Part shown: positions 14,540 to 44,185 of the stretch, piece by piece | Layout: every line of letters starts with the position of its first letter | Position numbering within the stretch: the stretch's first letter is position 1 | From: Atrina japonica | Taxonomy: Eukaryota > Mollusca > Bivalvia > Pterioida > Pinnidae | Reading direction: 5' to 3' | DNA length: 64,000 nt | Assembly (NCBI GenBank): GCA_030159075.1 | Contig: BROG01000046.1 | Coordinates: forward strand, 1,265,001-1,329,000 | The notes under the pieces: generated by a model | Database searches by the model: none | The model's input: the letters and a program-made list of their open reading frames with translations, nothing else | What the model was told of the DNA's origin: nothing | Program-made: the position numbers and the translations under genes

Positions 14540-15002
14540 AACTGTATTATTACCATCAGCACAACTCTTCGATTTGGTTTTATTAGTGTAGATATGTCCA
14601 ACATGGGATAATAAGACAACATATTCTACAGGGATTAATGGTTGATCTTTATTGTGTACTTGGAATGGTATGATATATTGATATAAAACCACAAATAAGC
14701 TTTGGTTTTCATTTGGCAAGATCCTGGCATCCTGAAGTAATCTTGATCTAGAGTTGATCAGTATTAGATATGATAGTGTTATCTATTGTATTTGTTGATT
14801 GTTGTACGTAACTTATAAATTAATTCTACAATTAAACAATGACCAAAATACATGTATCCCAATTTATGGTAAATGAGTTTTATACAGGATATACAACAGG
14901 GATTATAAACATGAAAATGGTAAACCTCAATATATTTCCAAACCTGTTATATCACCAAAATTAAGGAAAACAAAAATGGCAGTATGATAGGGGAGAACTG
15001 GG

Positions 15003-15401
15003 CCCAAAGTCACCAACTTTACTTAATATTCAAGTTCAACTTTTATTTCATTATTTTGACTATACATGTATATAATCGTTGGTAAAACCTTTAGTTTCAA
15101 TAATGAGGAAACATGATTATTTTTCAACCTTCTCATATAAATTTTTGTGACACACTTATAATTTTCCTGTACAAAATGAATAAATACATGAAGCATGGCA
15201 CTCAGTTTTAGGACATACTCAAACAATTTTTTAATATTTCTCAAGTTTTCTCCAAATGAGTAATAATTTTGATCATTATTTGTAAATGTATGCCATCAAT
15301 ATACATACATGTCCAGTTACAGAATAAATTTGCATGTTTTTACCTTAAAATCATGAAAAGTTAGTTGAGCTTGAGTACTTAATAAATTTGGTGACTTTGG
15401 G
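15003..15401. mobile_element. MITE family C, copy with inverted ends
   Basis: It begins ccaaagtcaccaactttact and ends (reversed) ccaaagtcaccaaatttatt. Its 3' half, from gcatgtttttaccttaaaatcatgaaaag, matches the copies at 2875-3013 and 49029-49390. Confidence 0.7.
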
Positions 15402-15414
15402 ATTTGTACAGTAA

Positions 15415-15596
15415 AGTGGAAACTGTCTTGAGAGACCACTCTTATAAAAGACCATCTGTCTTCTAAGAACACATTCTGAAATCCACTTAGTTATATAATC
15501 CTTTAAATTAAACCTCTTTTGAAAAACCACCTGTCTTCAGAGACCACATTTCTATGGCAGATGGGATGGTCTCTCAAGACAGATTTCACTGTATCT
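15415..15596. mobile_element. Dispersed element family G, full copy
   Basis: tacagtaaagtggaaactgt and (reversed) tacagtgaaatctgtcttga form inverted ends. Inside are agaccatctgtcttctaaga and catttctatggcagatggga. Related copies occur at 19199, 61026 and, as a tandem array, at 56190. Confidence 0.7.
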
Positions 15597-15733
15597 ATAA
15601 TTTGAGTGTTGAGTAAAATACAATGAAACCACCTTATCAAGAAACCACCAAAAGTTAACAGACTAGCTCAAAATGGACTGATTAGGGAGTTGCTCTTTTA
15701 AGCAAGGGTCTAGACTTATTAAATGCTTATTAA

Positions 15734-16104
15734 AGGGGCATTAGCTGTAGTTTTTTTTTCAGTTTTGTTTCTCCTTTTTTTTCTACTACTTAGATTGATA
15801 TACAAGAACAAAAAAGAGATTCACATTGACATAACAAATATCAACTTCCTATATATTTTGTGAAAATTGCTTGAGAAACCCAGGTTTAGCACTTTTTCAA
15901 TTGCAATGATTAACTTGATCTTACTATTTGTATATGAATACCACACTGGACCTGACCTTATTTTCACAAAAGTACATAGGAATATAAGATTTTTTATGCC
16001 TCTGTATAGGTTTTATTTGTTATTACACTGTATACATCAATTACAACTAGTAAAAGTAGAAAAAAATGAAACAATTCTTTTTTGTAAACATAGCTAATGC
16101 CCCT
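15734..16104. mobile_element. TTAA-flanked MITE just upstream of TBC1D16
   Basis: Perfect 13-bp inverted ends, aggggcattagct and agctaatgcccct, with TTAA at both sides (15730-15733 and 16105-16108). It is 371 bp long and ends about 210 bp before the TBC1D16 exon. A related partial end occurs near 61430. Confidence 0.8.
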
Positions 16105-16315
16105 TTAAGTAATTTTCAAGAGACTAAATATTCACAGTTTGAAATGGAAAGGGATCGCCTAGACAGGATGGTCTTTAGGCAAGGTTCTACTGTATCTGAT
16201 TTCAAAAGACTGACCAAGCCTAAACATCATGTGTTAGTCATCTATAAAACCTTCATAATATATCAATAGTTTTGCCTTGTCTGTTCTAAGATTTATTCTT
16301 GTTGTCTTTTTACAG

Positions 16316-16395
16316 TGGAAGAATTCTGTAAATATGGCATCAGAGTACTGCAGAAGATAGGAAACGCCAGTAACCAAAGCAGCTGTGTATAATAG
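16316..16395 (+). other. TBC1D16: TBC1D16 5' UTR part of first visible exon
   Basis: A pyrimidine-rich tract ending in tttttacag (16307-16315) looks like a 3' splice site, so at least one untranslated exon probably lies further upstream. The 80 nt before the ATG contain stops in frame, the last being the TAG that touches the ATG. No upstream exon could be identified, so the promoter is not located. Confidence 0.6.
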
Positions 16396-33686
<17,291 letters not shown>

Positions 33687-34500
33687 ACCATAGAACCGCC
33701 AAGACCCATCTTGTGGTGATTGTGACTTACAGACTTTGTCAGAGGAATTATTGGAATCACAAACATCCTTATTTAAGCCCATATTCATTTCTTTGAATAG
33801 AAGTGAAATAAGTAATACAATGTAACTTCTTAAAACTGATCCTAATGAAAAACAATAAATTCCTGATACTGTTCATGTTAATAAAGTCTGGAATTTTTCC
33901 GTCTATTTCCAGATCCAAAATAACTTCTGAATACCAGTCCTTCTAAATTCTGAACACTGGATCGATTTTTATGATGAAAACATGACAATGTATTTCAAAC
34001 AACATCCAAATAGTGGCCTAACTTTTGTAAGAAGAATGCTTACTCGAGTCATTTTGGCATTATCATTAGTCAAATTCCATATACATTTTGAACATGAATG
34101 ATAAACGTAGTGTAAATTTTGAAAAAAAAGTTACCAAAAACTTGTATAAAATATGGATATGAGTTGATATCTAAACAGTATATATTAAAATTGGGTCAGT
34201 CTGTGCTACTGTATAGTTATGAGGTGAAAACCTGGAAAAGATCACAATTATTTACTTATGGTCAACCCCTTCTAAGAACCAAGCCCTCCAAAGACCTAAC
34301 AAAATGACCAGTCCAAATGAGGTTTGATTTTAGGAAGTTACACTGTATATTGCTATTTGATCTGTATGTTGACTTTCAGAATGACAAGTTAGCATTGTGA
34401 TTTATTTTTGTTGTTTTTGTGTATTTACTGTAAATGGTTGTATTTCTAGACGTGTATTTAGGTATATAGTGGTATTTTATAATGAAGTTCACTCTTGATA
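33687..34500 (+). other. TBC1D16: TBC1D16 3' UTR, end uncertain
   Basis: Non-coding, A+T-rich sequence follows the TAG. AATAAA signals occur at 33854-33859 and 33880-33885, so the shortest transcript could end near 33900. A longer UTR cannot be excluded. No other gene is seen in the following kilobases. Confidence 0.45.
33880..33885 (+). terminator. Candidate polyadenylation signal of TBC1D16
   Basis: AATAAA about 195 bp past the stop codon, with a second AATAAA 26 bp upstream. A T-rich stretch follows within 30 bp, as expected of a downstream element. Confidence 0.4.
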
Positions 34501-35177
34501 TTCAACAAATCAAAACAGGAAAATACTGCAGACATTTTATATGTAAATGGCATTTCATCCCCAATATTTTAATATGAAAATTATTTCAACATAACATTGA
34601 TGTTGTAAAAACAGAAGTACATGTATTCTGTAGTCATTTTAATCTCTTCCATACTAGTGGAGGAGGCTAAATATTTGTCAGATTTGCATCATGAAATGTA
34701 ATAACATAGATCAGACTAAGGACAGATAACTCTTGCCTTAGTATTTATAGAAATTAGACAACAGAGTTATCTTCTCTTTGTTCATTTTTAATTGCATAAT
34801 TCAGGTGTTTTTCATACTCATGTAGTCTTTCAGTTGAAAACTTTTGTTTTTGATAACTGCCATGTCCTCATTTTTTATTTGTGCAATACTCCTAAGATTT
34901 ACCTTCTAGTTTCTTTTTCAAGAATTTGTCAGACTAACATGCCAGTTTAATTCAAATGTTATTTTGCAAACTAACACCTAGTATATTTCAAATGTATGTT
35001 CTTATTATTATATACCAAGAGCATCAATTTCTCTCTTTATTATTCAGATTTTAGATACACTTTTCAACACAATCTCTGTAAAATGAGAATTGCCTAATTT
35101 GATGATATTAGTCTTTATTGATATTGTTACATTTATTTATGTTACAGATTTTTACAGACCTTATACAAGGTCTTGGT

Positions 35178-35380
35178 AATGGGACTAATTCATGTACCGC
35201 GTGATACCTGATAACATTTGTGTGGGACTGTTATTTCTATTATTGATTGAATGATGAGGATATCCCGTGGTTATGTCATTTCAGCAAAAGATTACGTAGA
35301 ATTATATTCCATCACCATTGGAGATACTAGTACTGCACAAATGTTATTGGTTATCACATGGTACATGAATTAGTCCCATT
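35178..35380. mobile_element. Foldback element with ~50-bp inverted arms
   Basis: The left arm aatgggactaattcatgtac... is matched by the right arm ...gtacatgaattagtcccatt on the opposite strand, continuing through ataacatttgtg with few differences. 203 bp in total, no coding potential. Confidence 0.82.
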
Positions 35381-35978
35381 CATGATGTTTCTCAATACGA
35401 TGCATTTATCTTATGATTTTGTTTTTTGCAAATTTATAAATTATCATTCTAAATGGTTGGAAAAATACCTGTAGTAGAGTTGTTTGTGGTATAAGTAATG
35501 TTGGTGTGAATGATAAGTGGAATTTTAGAAATAATCAGTTACTGTCTAAAATCAGTTGAATGCTTTATTATTGTGTTTAGTAATCTATAAAAGTGAGTAG
35601 GAATAAGCACTTGTGTTAAAGTCATTTGAAAAATTTTAATTTAAATGTTAAGATAGGAATATGTCTACCTATGGAAGATTAATCTGTATTGTAGAATTAA
35701 TGAAAATATCATTTCCTCAGCTAGAATCATCCCCCTTTTATTCCCATATATCTAAATGGTATGTTCTTTTCTGTTGTTTTAGACCAGTCTATTGTAGTAT
35801 TTAAGGTTGAAAGGGTTATTGTCACTAATATTTATTTTTATTTTTCAAAAAGGAATTTCAATACTCTAGTCAGTTCTTTTGGACTATTAAAATCTCTTTT
35901 TTGTTAACCATACAATGATTGTGTTTCTGGGGTCTCTTGTTTTAACAGTCTCATTTGAACCCTACATTAGATTTAGAT

Positions 35979-36407
35979 AGCATTAGTGTCTGTGAATTGG
36001 TTGGTATGAATGCCCAAGTAGATTGGTAGAGTAGCATTAGTGCCTGTGAATTGGTTGGTATGAATGCCCAAGTAGATTGGTAGAGTAGCATTATTGCCTG
36101 TGAATTGGTTGGTATGAATGCCCAAGTAGATTGGTAGAGTAGCATTAGTGCCTGTGAATTGGTTGGTATGAATGCCCAAGTAGATTGGTAGAGTAGCATT
36201 AGTGCCTGTGAATTGGTTGGTATGAATGCCCAAGTAGATTGGTAGAGTAGCATTATTGCCTGTGAATTGGTTGTATGAATGCCCAAGTAGATTGGTAGAG
36301 TAGCATTAGTGCCTGTGAATTGGTTGGTATGAATGCCCAAGTAGATTGGTAGAGTAGCATTAGTGCCTGTGAATTGGTTGGTATGAATGCCCAAGTAGAT
36401 TGGTAGG
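35979..36407. repeat. 54-bp minisatellite, 8 copies
   Basis: Unit agcattagtgcctgtgaatt ggttggtatgaatgcccaag tagattggtagagt, starting at 35979, 36033, 36087, 36141, 36195, 36249, 36302 and 36356. Copies are almost identical; one lacks a single G. As 54 is a multiple of 3, long reverse-strand frames appear, but the 1-bp deletion breaks them. Confidence 0.95.
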
Positions 36408-36549
36408 GTATGTGTTCTTTACACCTGGTATATATCAATTATTTTATTTAAAATGCTATTAGCACTTGCCCGATTGTAGATAATTGATTTAGTTTTATTT
36501 AAGATTCCTGGCACAGGGTCATAACATAGATTTCAATTAATAGCAGTAA

Positions 36550-36775
36550 CTGTTTCTTCACCAAGTGCTCAGCATTTGAAGTGAAAGTCACAGTCTTTCA
36601 GATGAGACTTAAAACAAAGGTCCCTTGTCATGGTCGACATGACATGTAAAATACCCTCACTCCACTGGCATCAGTTTTAAGCTGTGGCCAACATTTGTGG
36701 CACTGCACCTTAAGCTGGTGACATCTCCGTATAAGTGAAAAATTCCTAGTGGGAATGAACAACAATTAAGCAAAA
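36550..36775 (+). mobile_element. Decayed family 1 SINE tail
   Basis: It retains cagtctttcagatgagactt, ataccctcactccactggca, gctggtgacatctccgtata and gtgggaatgaacaacaatta, in the same order as the intact SINE at 40769. The tRNA head is lost or unrecognisable. Confidence 0.62.
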
Positions 36776-37854
36776 ACGGAAAAAAAATATTAGAGATACA
36801 AATCAATTATTGATATTTTTTCAGCATTAGAAACATGTTATATCAGCAAAAATAAACGATAGATTTTTATGAAATTCTGTTACAGAGCAATTTTAAAAGG
36901 TTAAAGTCTTAGATCTTTCTGTAAGATTCTCATGTTATAGAAAACAAGGCACAGGATCCTCACAGAACATGACAATTTTTATTAGTTTTATAGAACTGCA
37001 TGACAGGTTTTGAAATTCACCAATCTTACCAGAAAACCTGTAAATTTTATAAAAGTCTGGTGAAATATATCCGATAACTGGTCCAAATGACCAGTAATTT
37101 TCCATTTCATATCAATTATTTATATATACAGACCAGTAATAAACTTTCTTTGACCAGTGAAATTCCTTTATTCACTGGACCGGTTGACCAGTAATTTTTT
37201 TTTATTTCAAAATGTCTGGCATGATGTTAATTTTGTGTTTAACCATTATCCTTGTGTTAATTTTGTTATCTGCATTTTTGAATTGTGATAATTAAGAAAG
37301 AACTAGGATATATTTATAATGGTAATATTGTTATTTACTGTTTTATTACACATATTTACATATTGATATTTTATCTATATACAATATTTGTTTATGAGTT
37401 GAAGATACATAGAGAAAAGATTACAACTTTCTTACATTCCATTTGTTGGGGATTTTTAATAGGTTGATTTAACCCAATAAAAATCAAGTTCCTTTATGTA
37501 TATGGCATATGGAAAAAATAGTAATAAAATGCTCAAATATCCTTATCATTTACAAAGAAATTACAAGATATGATGAGAGTATCAGATTTATGGGCAGGGG
37601 AAAGTGTTTCCATGACAATGTCTTTTAGAACAAAGTCACTTTGATATTGTCCCTGGTTACCTTAACTACCAGTATATCATTGGTGTATTATAATTGGTGC
37701 ATACCCATCACCCATGCCCTGTTACATATACATGTACCTCTTGATCTGTTAAGTGAATCTTCTTCATTCTTTTTACAACACAATCTAACATAAATCATAA
37801 GTATAAAGTGATCTAATTAGCATTTATAAACTGATTTAATGAATAAATCCATGT

Positions 37855-38155
37855 TTATTGTGAAATTTATCCACTCTACAGAGTATCATTGTGAAGGTTG
37901 TCCACTATACATAGTGGCAATGTGTTAATTGTGAAAGTTGTCCACTATAAATATTGCCAGTGATTGTTAATATGGTTGTCCACTCTACTTAGTGTCAGAG
38001 TGTTTATTATGAAGGTTGTTTACTCTACCTAGTGGTGTTACACTTATTGTGAAGATTGTCCACTCTCCATAGAGGCAGTGTGTATACTATGAAAGTGTTG
38101 TCCACTATACATAGTGGCAGTGTGTTTATTGTGAAAGTTACCAACTCTACATACC
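37855..38155 (+). repeat. ~42-bp imperfect tandem repeat
   Basis: Seven copies of ttattgtgaaagttgtccac tctacatagtggcagtgtg with considerable divergence. Confidence 0.85.
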
Positions 38156-39819
38156 GTAGTTCAAAATTTTGGTTTATGATCATTTCAATTTTTGTTAATT
38201 TTGTGAAAATTAAAATTTTAGTTCATTCTTTAGGAAAATAGTGGTAAGGAATGGTTTTACTGTTTATCATATGACTCCTGTACCAAAAAATGTTTGTATA
38301 CCAAATTTGTTGAAATTTCTAAAACAATCTACAACAGATTTCTATGTCTATATTTCCTTGGTTACTCAACTGCTAAAGACTACCTAGAAAATAGGATAGG
38401 CAATTTAAACATTGTGATTATTTTTGTTGCAGAACAAAACATGTAGACATAATCTTTTTGTACTACTATGGAATATTGGTAATTAAGTCCAAACAGCCTG
38501 TTTACAATAATAAGATGTATATTTGCCTATGCTGGCATAATTTTCAAGTTTTGTGATTTGTGTACTTTCATATAAGATATGTTAATGATATGTAATAATT
38601 TGAACAATAACAGTGTTTTGGCAACATTTATCTGTATAGCTTATTTTGAGTTATTTTCTATGAATTACATTATTTATTCACTCTGACTTTTTTCCTTATA
38701 TTTATAACATTTTCTAGAAAAGTTTGCTTTTGATATTCTATATTTCTTCCTGATGTTCTGGTAACATGATCGATGCGGTTTATTTAGATTTCTTGCTCCT
38801 GGCAATGTCATCTGTGTTTTGCTCAGTGGAACGTTCTGTTTTTATTTGTTTTTATGTTACCTAACAGACGGTATATTCTTTTTATTTGTGTTAAAAAGTC
38901 AATGTTATCTAATTATTTACTACATTTACAACTTTCTCAGTTTCTGTGGAATATATATCATTTCTGCATTTTTCTAGTGCTTTCTAAGTTACTTTGTACC
39001 ATGGATTTATTTGTTGTGTTCATATATAATTCTCCACCAAATTCAGTTTACTCTACTTGCCAGTGCTGTATAGTATATTCATCAATATATCAATTATTTA
39101 TTTATCAGTATCCATCTTGTTTATAGAACCACTCTTGTCAGAATTTATTTTTGTGTATAATATTATAAGAATGTGTTTGTTTCTTACCCATTATATTATA
39201 TTTATAAATAATCTCATATACACTGACTGTAAAAAGCAGATGACACTAGAATGGTCATCTCATTTCAATCACCATTCATTTTGTATCTCTTTTGATTTAT
39301 CCATTTTAAATATCCCATTAATCTTTTCTTACATTACCCAGAATTCCAGATTAATCCAAACTAAAAGAAATGCTATATTGTAAAGTTTACATAGTATGAT
39401 AGGGCGGTTTTTACAAACTAAAAATGTTCTTGAAATATAATGCATTATTTCTTTTTTATTAACTTTCTTGTATCATAAACATGATTTCATTATATATAAT
39501 TATGATCCAATTTGAAATTGACATTTATGTTATACATTGATAATTTGTTGTTGTTATTTTTGTGAGAGCTTTATTATTTTAACATTTAGATGGTCACTGT
39601 ATGATAAGTTCCAGTTATGTTATTTTCCTGTGTTATTTACATGTGTTGTTATTTTTTTTTTTCAGAGTATATTCTATTTAATGGTATACATCATTCCTTG
39701 ACATGTGTTCCCGGAATACTTTATATGTTGATATTTTTGTGTTTTCTATTGTTGACCTCAGTAAAGTTGGCACCTGATACCACTTTTATATTTTCCTGGG
39801 GTCTGTGTCCAGTATTGAC

Positions 39820-40040
39820 TGTAGGTCCACTATTGACTGTGTGTGTATTCTATTGACTGTGTTTGTGTATTCTATTGACTGTTTGTATTTTATTGACTAT
39901 GTGTGTCCACTTTTGACCATTTGTGTGTATTCTATTGACTGTGTATGTCCACTTTTGACTGTGTGTGTGTATGTGCCTATTCTATTGACTGTTTGTGTAT
40001 TCTATTGACTGTGTGTGTATTCTATTGACTCTGTTTGTGT
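39820..40040 (+). repeat. ~20-bp tandem repeat
   Basis: Repeated tattctattgactgtgtgtg with variable spacing (variants tccacttttgactg, tttgtgtat). Frames across it are artefacts. Confidence 0.85.
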
Positions 40041-40274
40041 ATTTTCTTACATATTTTGCCTCTGTTTACACTATTGGATCTAGGATTTATATTTTATAAA
40101 ATGTTTAAAATTGTTTTTCATTGAAATACTCTTTTATCCTTTTATTATTATCATTACCTTATAATCACATTCTAAAACTGTAATGTAGCAATATATACAT
40201 ATAATACAACATAACAATATTATATATACAAAAATAATCTACTTCAAGCCCTACATGAATAATTGTACAATTAT

Positions 40275-40462
40275 TTACAATACAATCAATCTTGTCTATA
40301 AAGGCCACTCAAGAGAACAGGTAAAGTAGCCATTTTAGACAGGTGCCCTTTATAAAGAGGTTTATTCATTATAAAAAATGTTAACAAAGGGTATGTTTGA
40401 ATGGCCTTTATAGGCAGGTGCTCTGTATTCGGAGGTGGTCTTTAATGCAAGTATGACTGTAC
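40275..40462. mobile_element. Dispersed element family H, copy 1
   Basis: cttgtctataaaggccactc, aagagaacaggtaaagtagc, tttataaagaggtttattca and ggcctttataggcaggtgct match 55848-56030 closely. Confidence 0.65.
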
Positions 40463-40768
40463 ATGTATTATGATTTGGCAATACAATTTATTCATCAATT
40501 TGAATATAGCATTTATAACACAGAACTATGCTAGTATGTAAATGTATGTATATGAAAATTAAAATATTTATTTTACTAACATTACATCACATCATAACAG
40601 TGAATTGAATTTATAGCATTCCTATAACATTTTCAATAATAATCCATGTAAATATGATACGATAGTTGTACAAGATCTACAGGTAAACATAGAAAGTAAT
40701 TGTCATGACGGTCTAAAACTGTTCAAGTTCTGCAATATGATCTTACATCTGCTTACATCCTTATAGTT

Positions 40769-41054
40769 GAGCCGGCCTGGCTCAGTCGGTAGCGCACTCG
40801 ACTCTGGATTGTGAGGTCGTGAGTTTGAGTCCCACCGGCGACAGGTTGGTTTCCTGTCTTTCGGATGAGACAGTAAAAACTGGAGGTCCCGTGTCGCAGT
40901 AGGTGTCGGCACGTTAAAGAACCCTCACTGCTCAATGGCCGTAAGTGCCGAGCATAGGCCAAAATTTGTAGCCCTTCACCGGCATTTGGTGACGTCTCCA
41001 TATGAGTGAAATATTCTTGAGTGGGACGTTAAACAACAATAAACAAACAAACAA
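40769..41054 (+). mobile_element. tRNA-derived SINE, family 1, intact with 14-bp target duplication
   Basis: The element begins with a tRNA-like head containing an A box (tggctcagtcggtagc) and a B box (gagtttgagtcccacc). It continues with cggcacgttaaagaaccctcactg and ends tgagtgggacgttaaacaacaa plus an (aaac)n tail. A perfect 14-bp direct repeat, acatccttatagtt, flanks it at 40755-40768 and 41055-41068. The tail resembles SINEs common in bivalves; the family name is not asserted. Reverse-strand open frames here are artefacts. Confidence 0.92.
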
Positions 41055-43984
41055 ACATCCTTATAGTTAGTAATCAAGGCAGCATACGGAAAAGGTCGTA
41101 CAAAATTTGGTTGTCTAATAAAGTATTACAGTATTTACACTTTTCAGTTTATGACTTGTTTTGAAATACTGACCAGTGTTCAAGTATTGTGTTTGCCTTT
41201 GTGATATTTACAGAATTTAAATGATTTTTGTATATCAGACATTTCCTGAGGACAAAATTATGTGTGATAATGGTTGTGTATTTTACATGAAATCATACAA
41301 TCTTCTCTTTCTAGATTTCAAAGCTTTAATTTCAAATTTATATTAATTGGCCTAATGGCGTTTTTTTTATCCATAAGCATTGATAAAAGTATTGTTTACA
41401 TTAATGACTGATTAAATTACCTCTTAGGATAAGGGATAACATAAAAATAATATAAATATGTTTTCAAACAAGTTATTGTCAATCTTCTATTACAAATAAC
41501 AACAGTATCTGTTCTTTGTACATCATTTCCCTGTTTAACAACATGTATTTACACATGTATCAATAACTCTTCCTAATAACTATATATCTTTATCTATCCC
41601 TGTTTAATTTTGGATTTTCTGCATACTTTTACTTTGTACACATCGATGATTAGTGTTTATTTTTCAGTATGTATTGCCTTTACGATATGTCAGTGTTCAC
41701 TTATATAAATTCCTATCAATATGTAGTCTGAACCTTTTCACTATGGTTTTTATGACAATTACCCATTTAAGCTGTTATATCTGTATGTAAACATTCACTG
41801 TATTACCTTGGTATTCTATGTACATATTATTATACAATGTTTTTTTTTCTAGGAATACCCACATTTGTTCATAACCTCGTTTACTTGTTCCACATGGAAG
41901 TGCAATAAACTATTATAGTGACTTTTTTTTATTACTGTAGCACCATCGGTTAAGTACTGAAATAAGTGATTTTTTTAAGGGGTGTAAAGTTTTTAAAATT
42001 ATTTGTCCTTTCTTTTGAATAATGGTCAAGACATGTCAATCAGTTATTACATAACTGTATAGATTTAACATTTCTTTTTTTTACATTTACTTTAATATCA
42101 ATATTTAATGTGATTACACAATTATTTTGTGACTTGTAATGAACTATTCACATGGAGATTTGGAAAAATTTAATCCAAAGCATTCAGACACTGGGTAACT
42201 TTCCACATGTTGTAGTTACCCTTACATTGTATGTTCATTCCACCATCATTGGTCACCAAGAATTACTCCTAACCTTGTCTGTCCCATCTCTTATATTGAA
42301 TAAGTTTCTCAACATTATTAAAAAATAAATAAACTTCAGAGAGTGTGTTCTGTTTGGGGCTAGATTCATTGAAATCCATAACACTATGTTCTTATCCATA
42401 TCTACAGAGGTCTCCCCAGTACATGTAAAATTCAGAATGGATAGAAAATGTTTTGAAAAGAATTCAAAATTTATGTTCCTGTGTTCTATATTAAAAACTC
42501 CATGGTTAAAACATATATTCTTTATTCTAAACCAGTTTAGTGATGTTATAGGCCTGCTGATTTGAGAAGTTCTTGTACATTTTGCAGATGTAGTTTGGTA
42601 ATTATCCATTCCTGCTAATCTTTTATCATTGTGGCAAAATGGATAGACATAGTGGCACAACCAATAGAACTTTTTAGGGTGTGGGTGGGGAGGGGGTAAG
42701 GCTTACTACAGGATAGTTATGTGCAACAGTGACAAACACAGGAATCAAGCCCATCATTTGTACAACAAGGTGCTAGATGTTCATCATTTATTTTTCTTTA
42801 TCAGTGATACCTATACTTTATATGTAGATGTATATTTGTCAAGGTCATCCTATACAATCATGAGTTATACCAAGTATAAATTTATTTCTTTATGTTCAAT
42901 ATTATTGTATCTTTTCTGATGTAAACATTATCATTCTGAAATATGTTCATCTAAATCAAGATAAATCCTACAAAAGTGCAAAAAGACTTCCTCGTTTCTA
43001 ACTTACACAAACACTTATTGTACACTTATACCGTGGTCTTCATCTTTTCTTGTTATTATTATAAAATATCACACAAAGACTACTGAACACTTATTGTCAG
43101 TATGAATGTTGTTTGGGTGACACATATTCATGGTGCTCAGCTGGACACCATTCTTTATATCTGTATTGATTTAAAAAGTATTTTATTAACTGAAATTACT
43201 TTAGATCATATCATTACAACAATATTAGTAATTAGGATTGAGCAACAAGTAAAACATATAAAGAGCTCTCCAATCGTAATTTTATTTATATATATTGGCC
43301 AATATTATATATATATATATAAAAAGAGAGAGAGAGAGAGAGATTCATTTACAGTATTTATCCACCAATTTAAACCATAATAACTTTGGTTTATCTGTAT
43401 TGACAATAAATACACTGACATGTATTCAATAAATTTACATGTCGTATTTCGTCTATTTTTGATAAGTTGATTAAAAATCATTATTCTCATCTTGATGGAA
43501 CAGCAAAGTTATGGGTAAAAGCAAAATGCGATTGCTTACAATGATGCAGTTGGTTACTTTTCTGTGTCATCGTTTTGGACCGTTTGATTATATTATGTTT
43601 GGAGGCATGAAAACCATGGACTTAGTAATTGGGCCGGAACCACGATGAACCTGTTCATTCATGATAATAAACACTTTAGATTAACACATGGTCATTTGGA
43701 GATTGTGCAGAGTGTTATTACATTAAAACATCTCGACCATTGGCAAAAACCTCATCAAAGTTGAGAAAATTTTAGTGGTTTTACTGAGCTAATACCCCTA
43801 GAGGCTAAACTGGATAATGCATGTTTCAAGAACACATGGTCCATGTTTAATGTCCAGACCAGGATTTTAAAACAAGAGTCTCTACTCCTTTTCCAGACTG
43901 TTGGTTGCATGATAAAGAATCCTCGCTACAATGGCATCAGTCCATAGCACAGGCCAAAATTTGATGTTTTGCCTAAAAATGGTG

Positions 43985-44185
43985 ATGTTTTGCTAACCTT
44001 TTGTTTGTATCTGTCAACTTTTAAACAAGATAGGGTTATTGCCTGCATTTTGCCAAGCTCTTGGTGAAGGAATCTCACTACCATTATTTAGTCTCTCTGG
44101 TATGACCTGGTACCAGGAATCAAACCAGGGACCTCCAATTTGCTAGTCAAATGCTCAACCACTAGATCACTGCAAGTGGCTCAAG
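43985..44185 (-). mobile_element. Degenerate tRNA-headed SINE, reversed
   Basis: The - strand reads gcagtgatctagtggttgag (A box) and ccctggtttgattcctggta (B box), a tRNA-like spacing. The 3' part is decayed, and 43900-43985 on the + strand retains a faint family 1 tail (caggccaaaatttgatg). Confidence 0.55.

Noticed and set aside
14346..14719. Frames of Ser-Leu and Arg-Glu repeats on both strands
   Set aside because: They are translations of a (TC)n microsatellite.
35951..36438. Reverse-strand repeat protein of ~147 codons
   Set aside because: The 54-bp minisatellite is a multiple of three so frames stay open by chance; a 1-bp deletion in one copy breaks the pattern.
40769..40845. A functional tRNA gene
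   Set aside because: It has A and B boxes but no proper acceptor-stem pairing, and it is the head of a SINE. The same applies to 32650, 63985 and 26915.
40703..41001. Reverse-strand frames with Arg-rich, protein-like sequence
   Set aside because: They lie wholly within a SINE flanked by a perfect target duplication.
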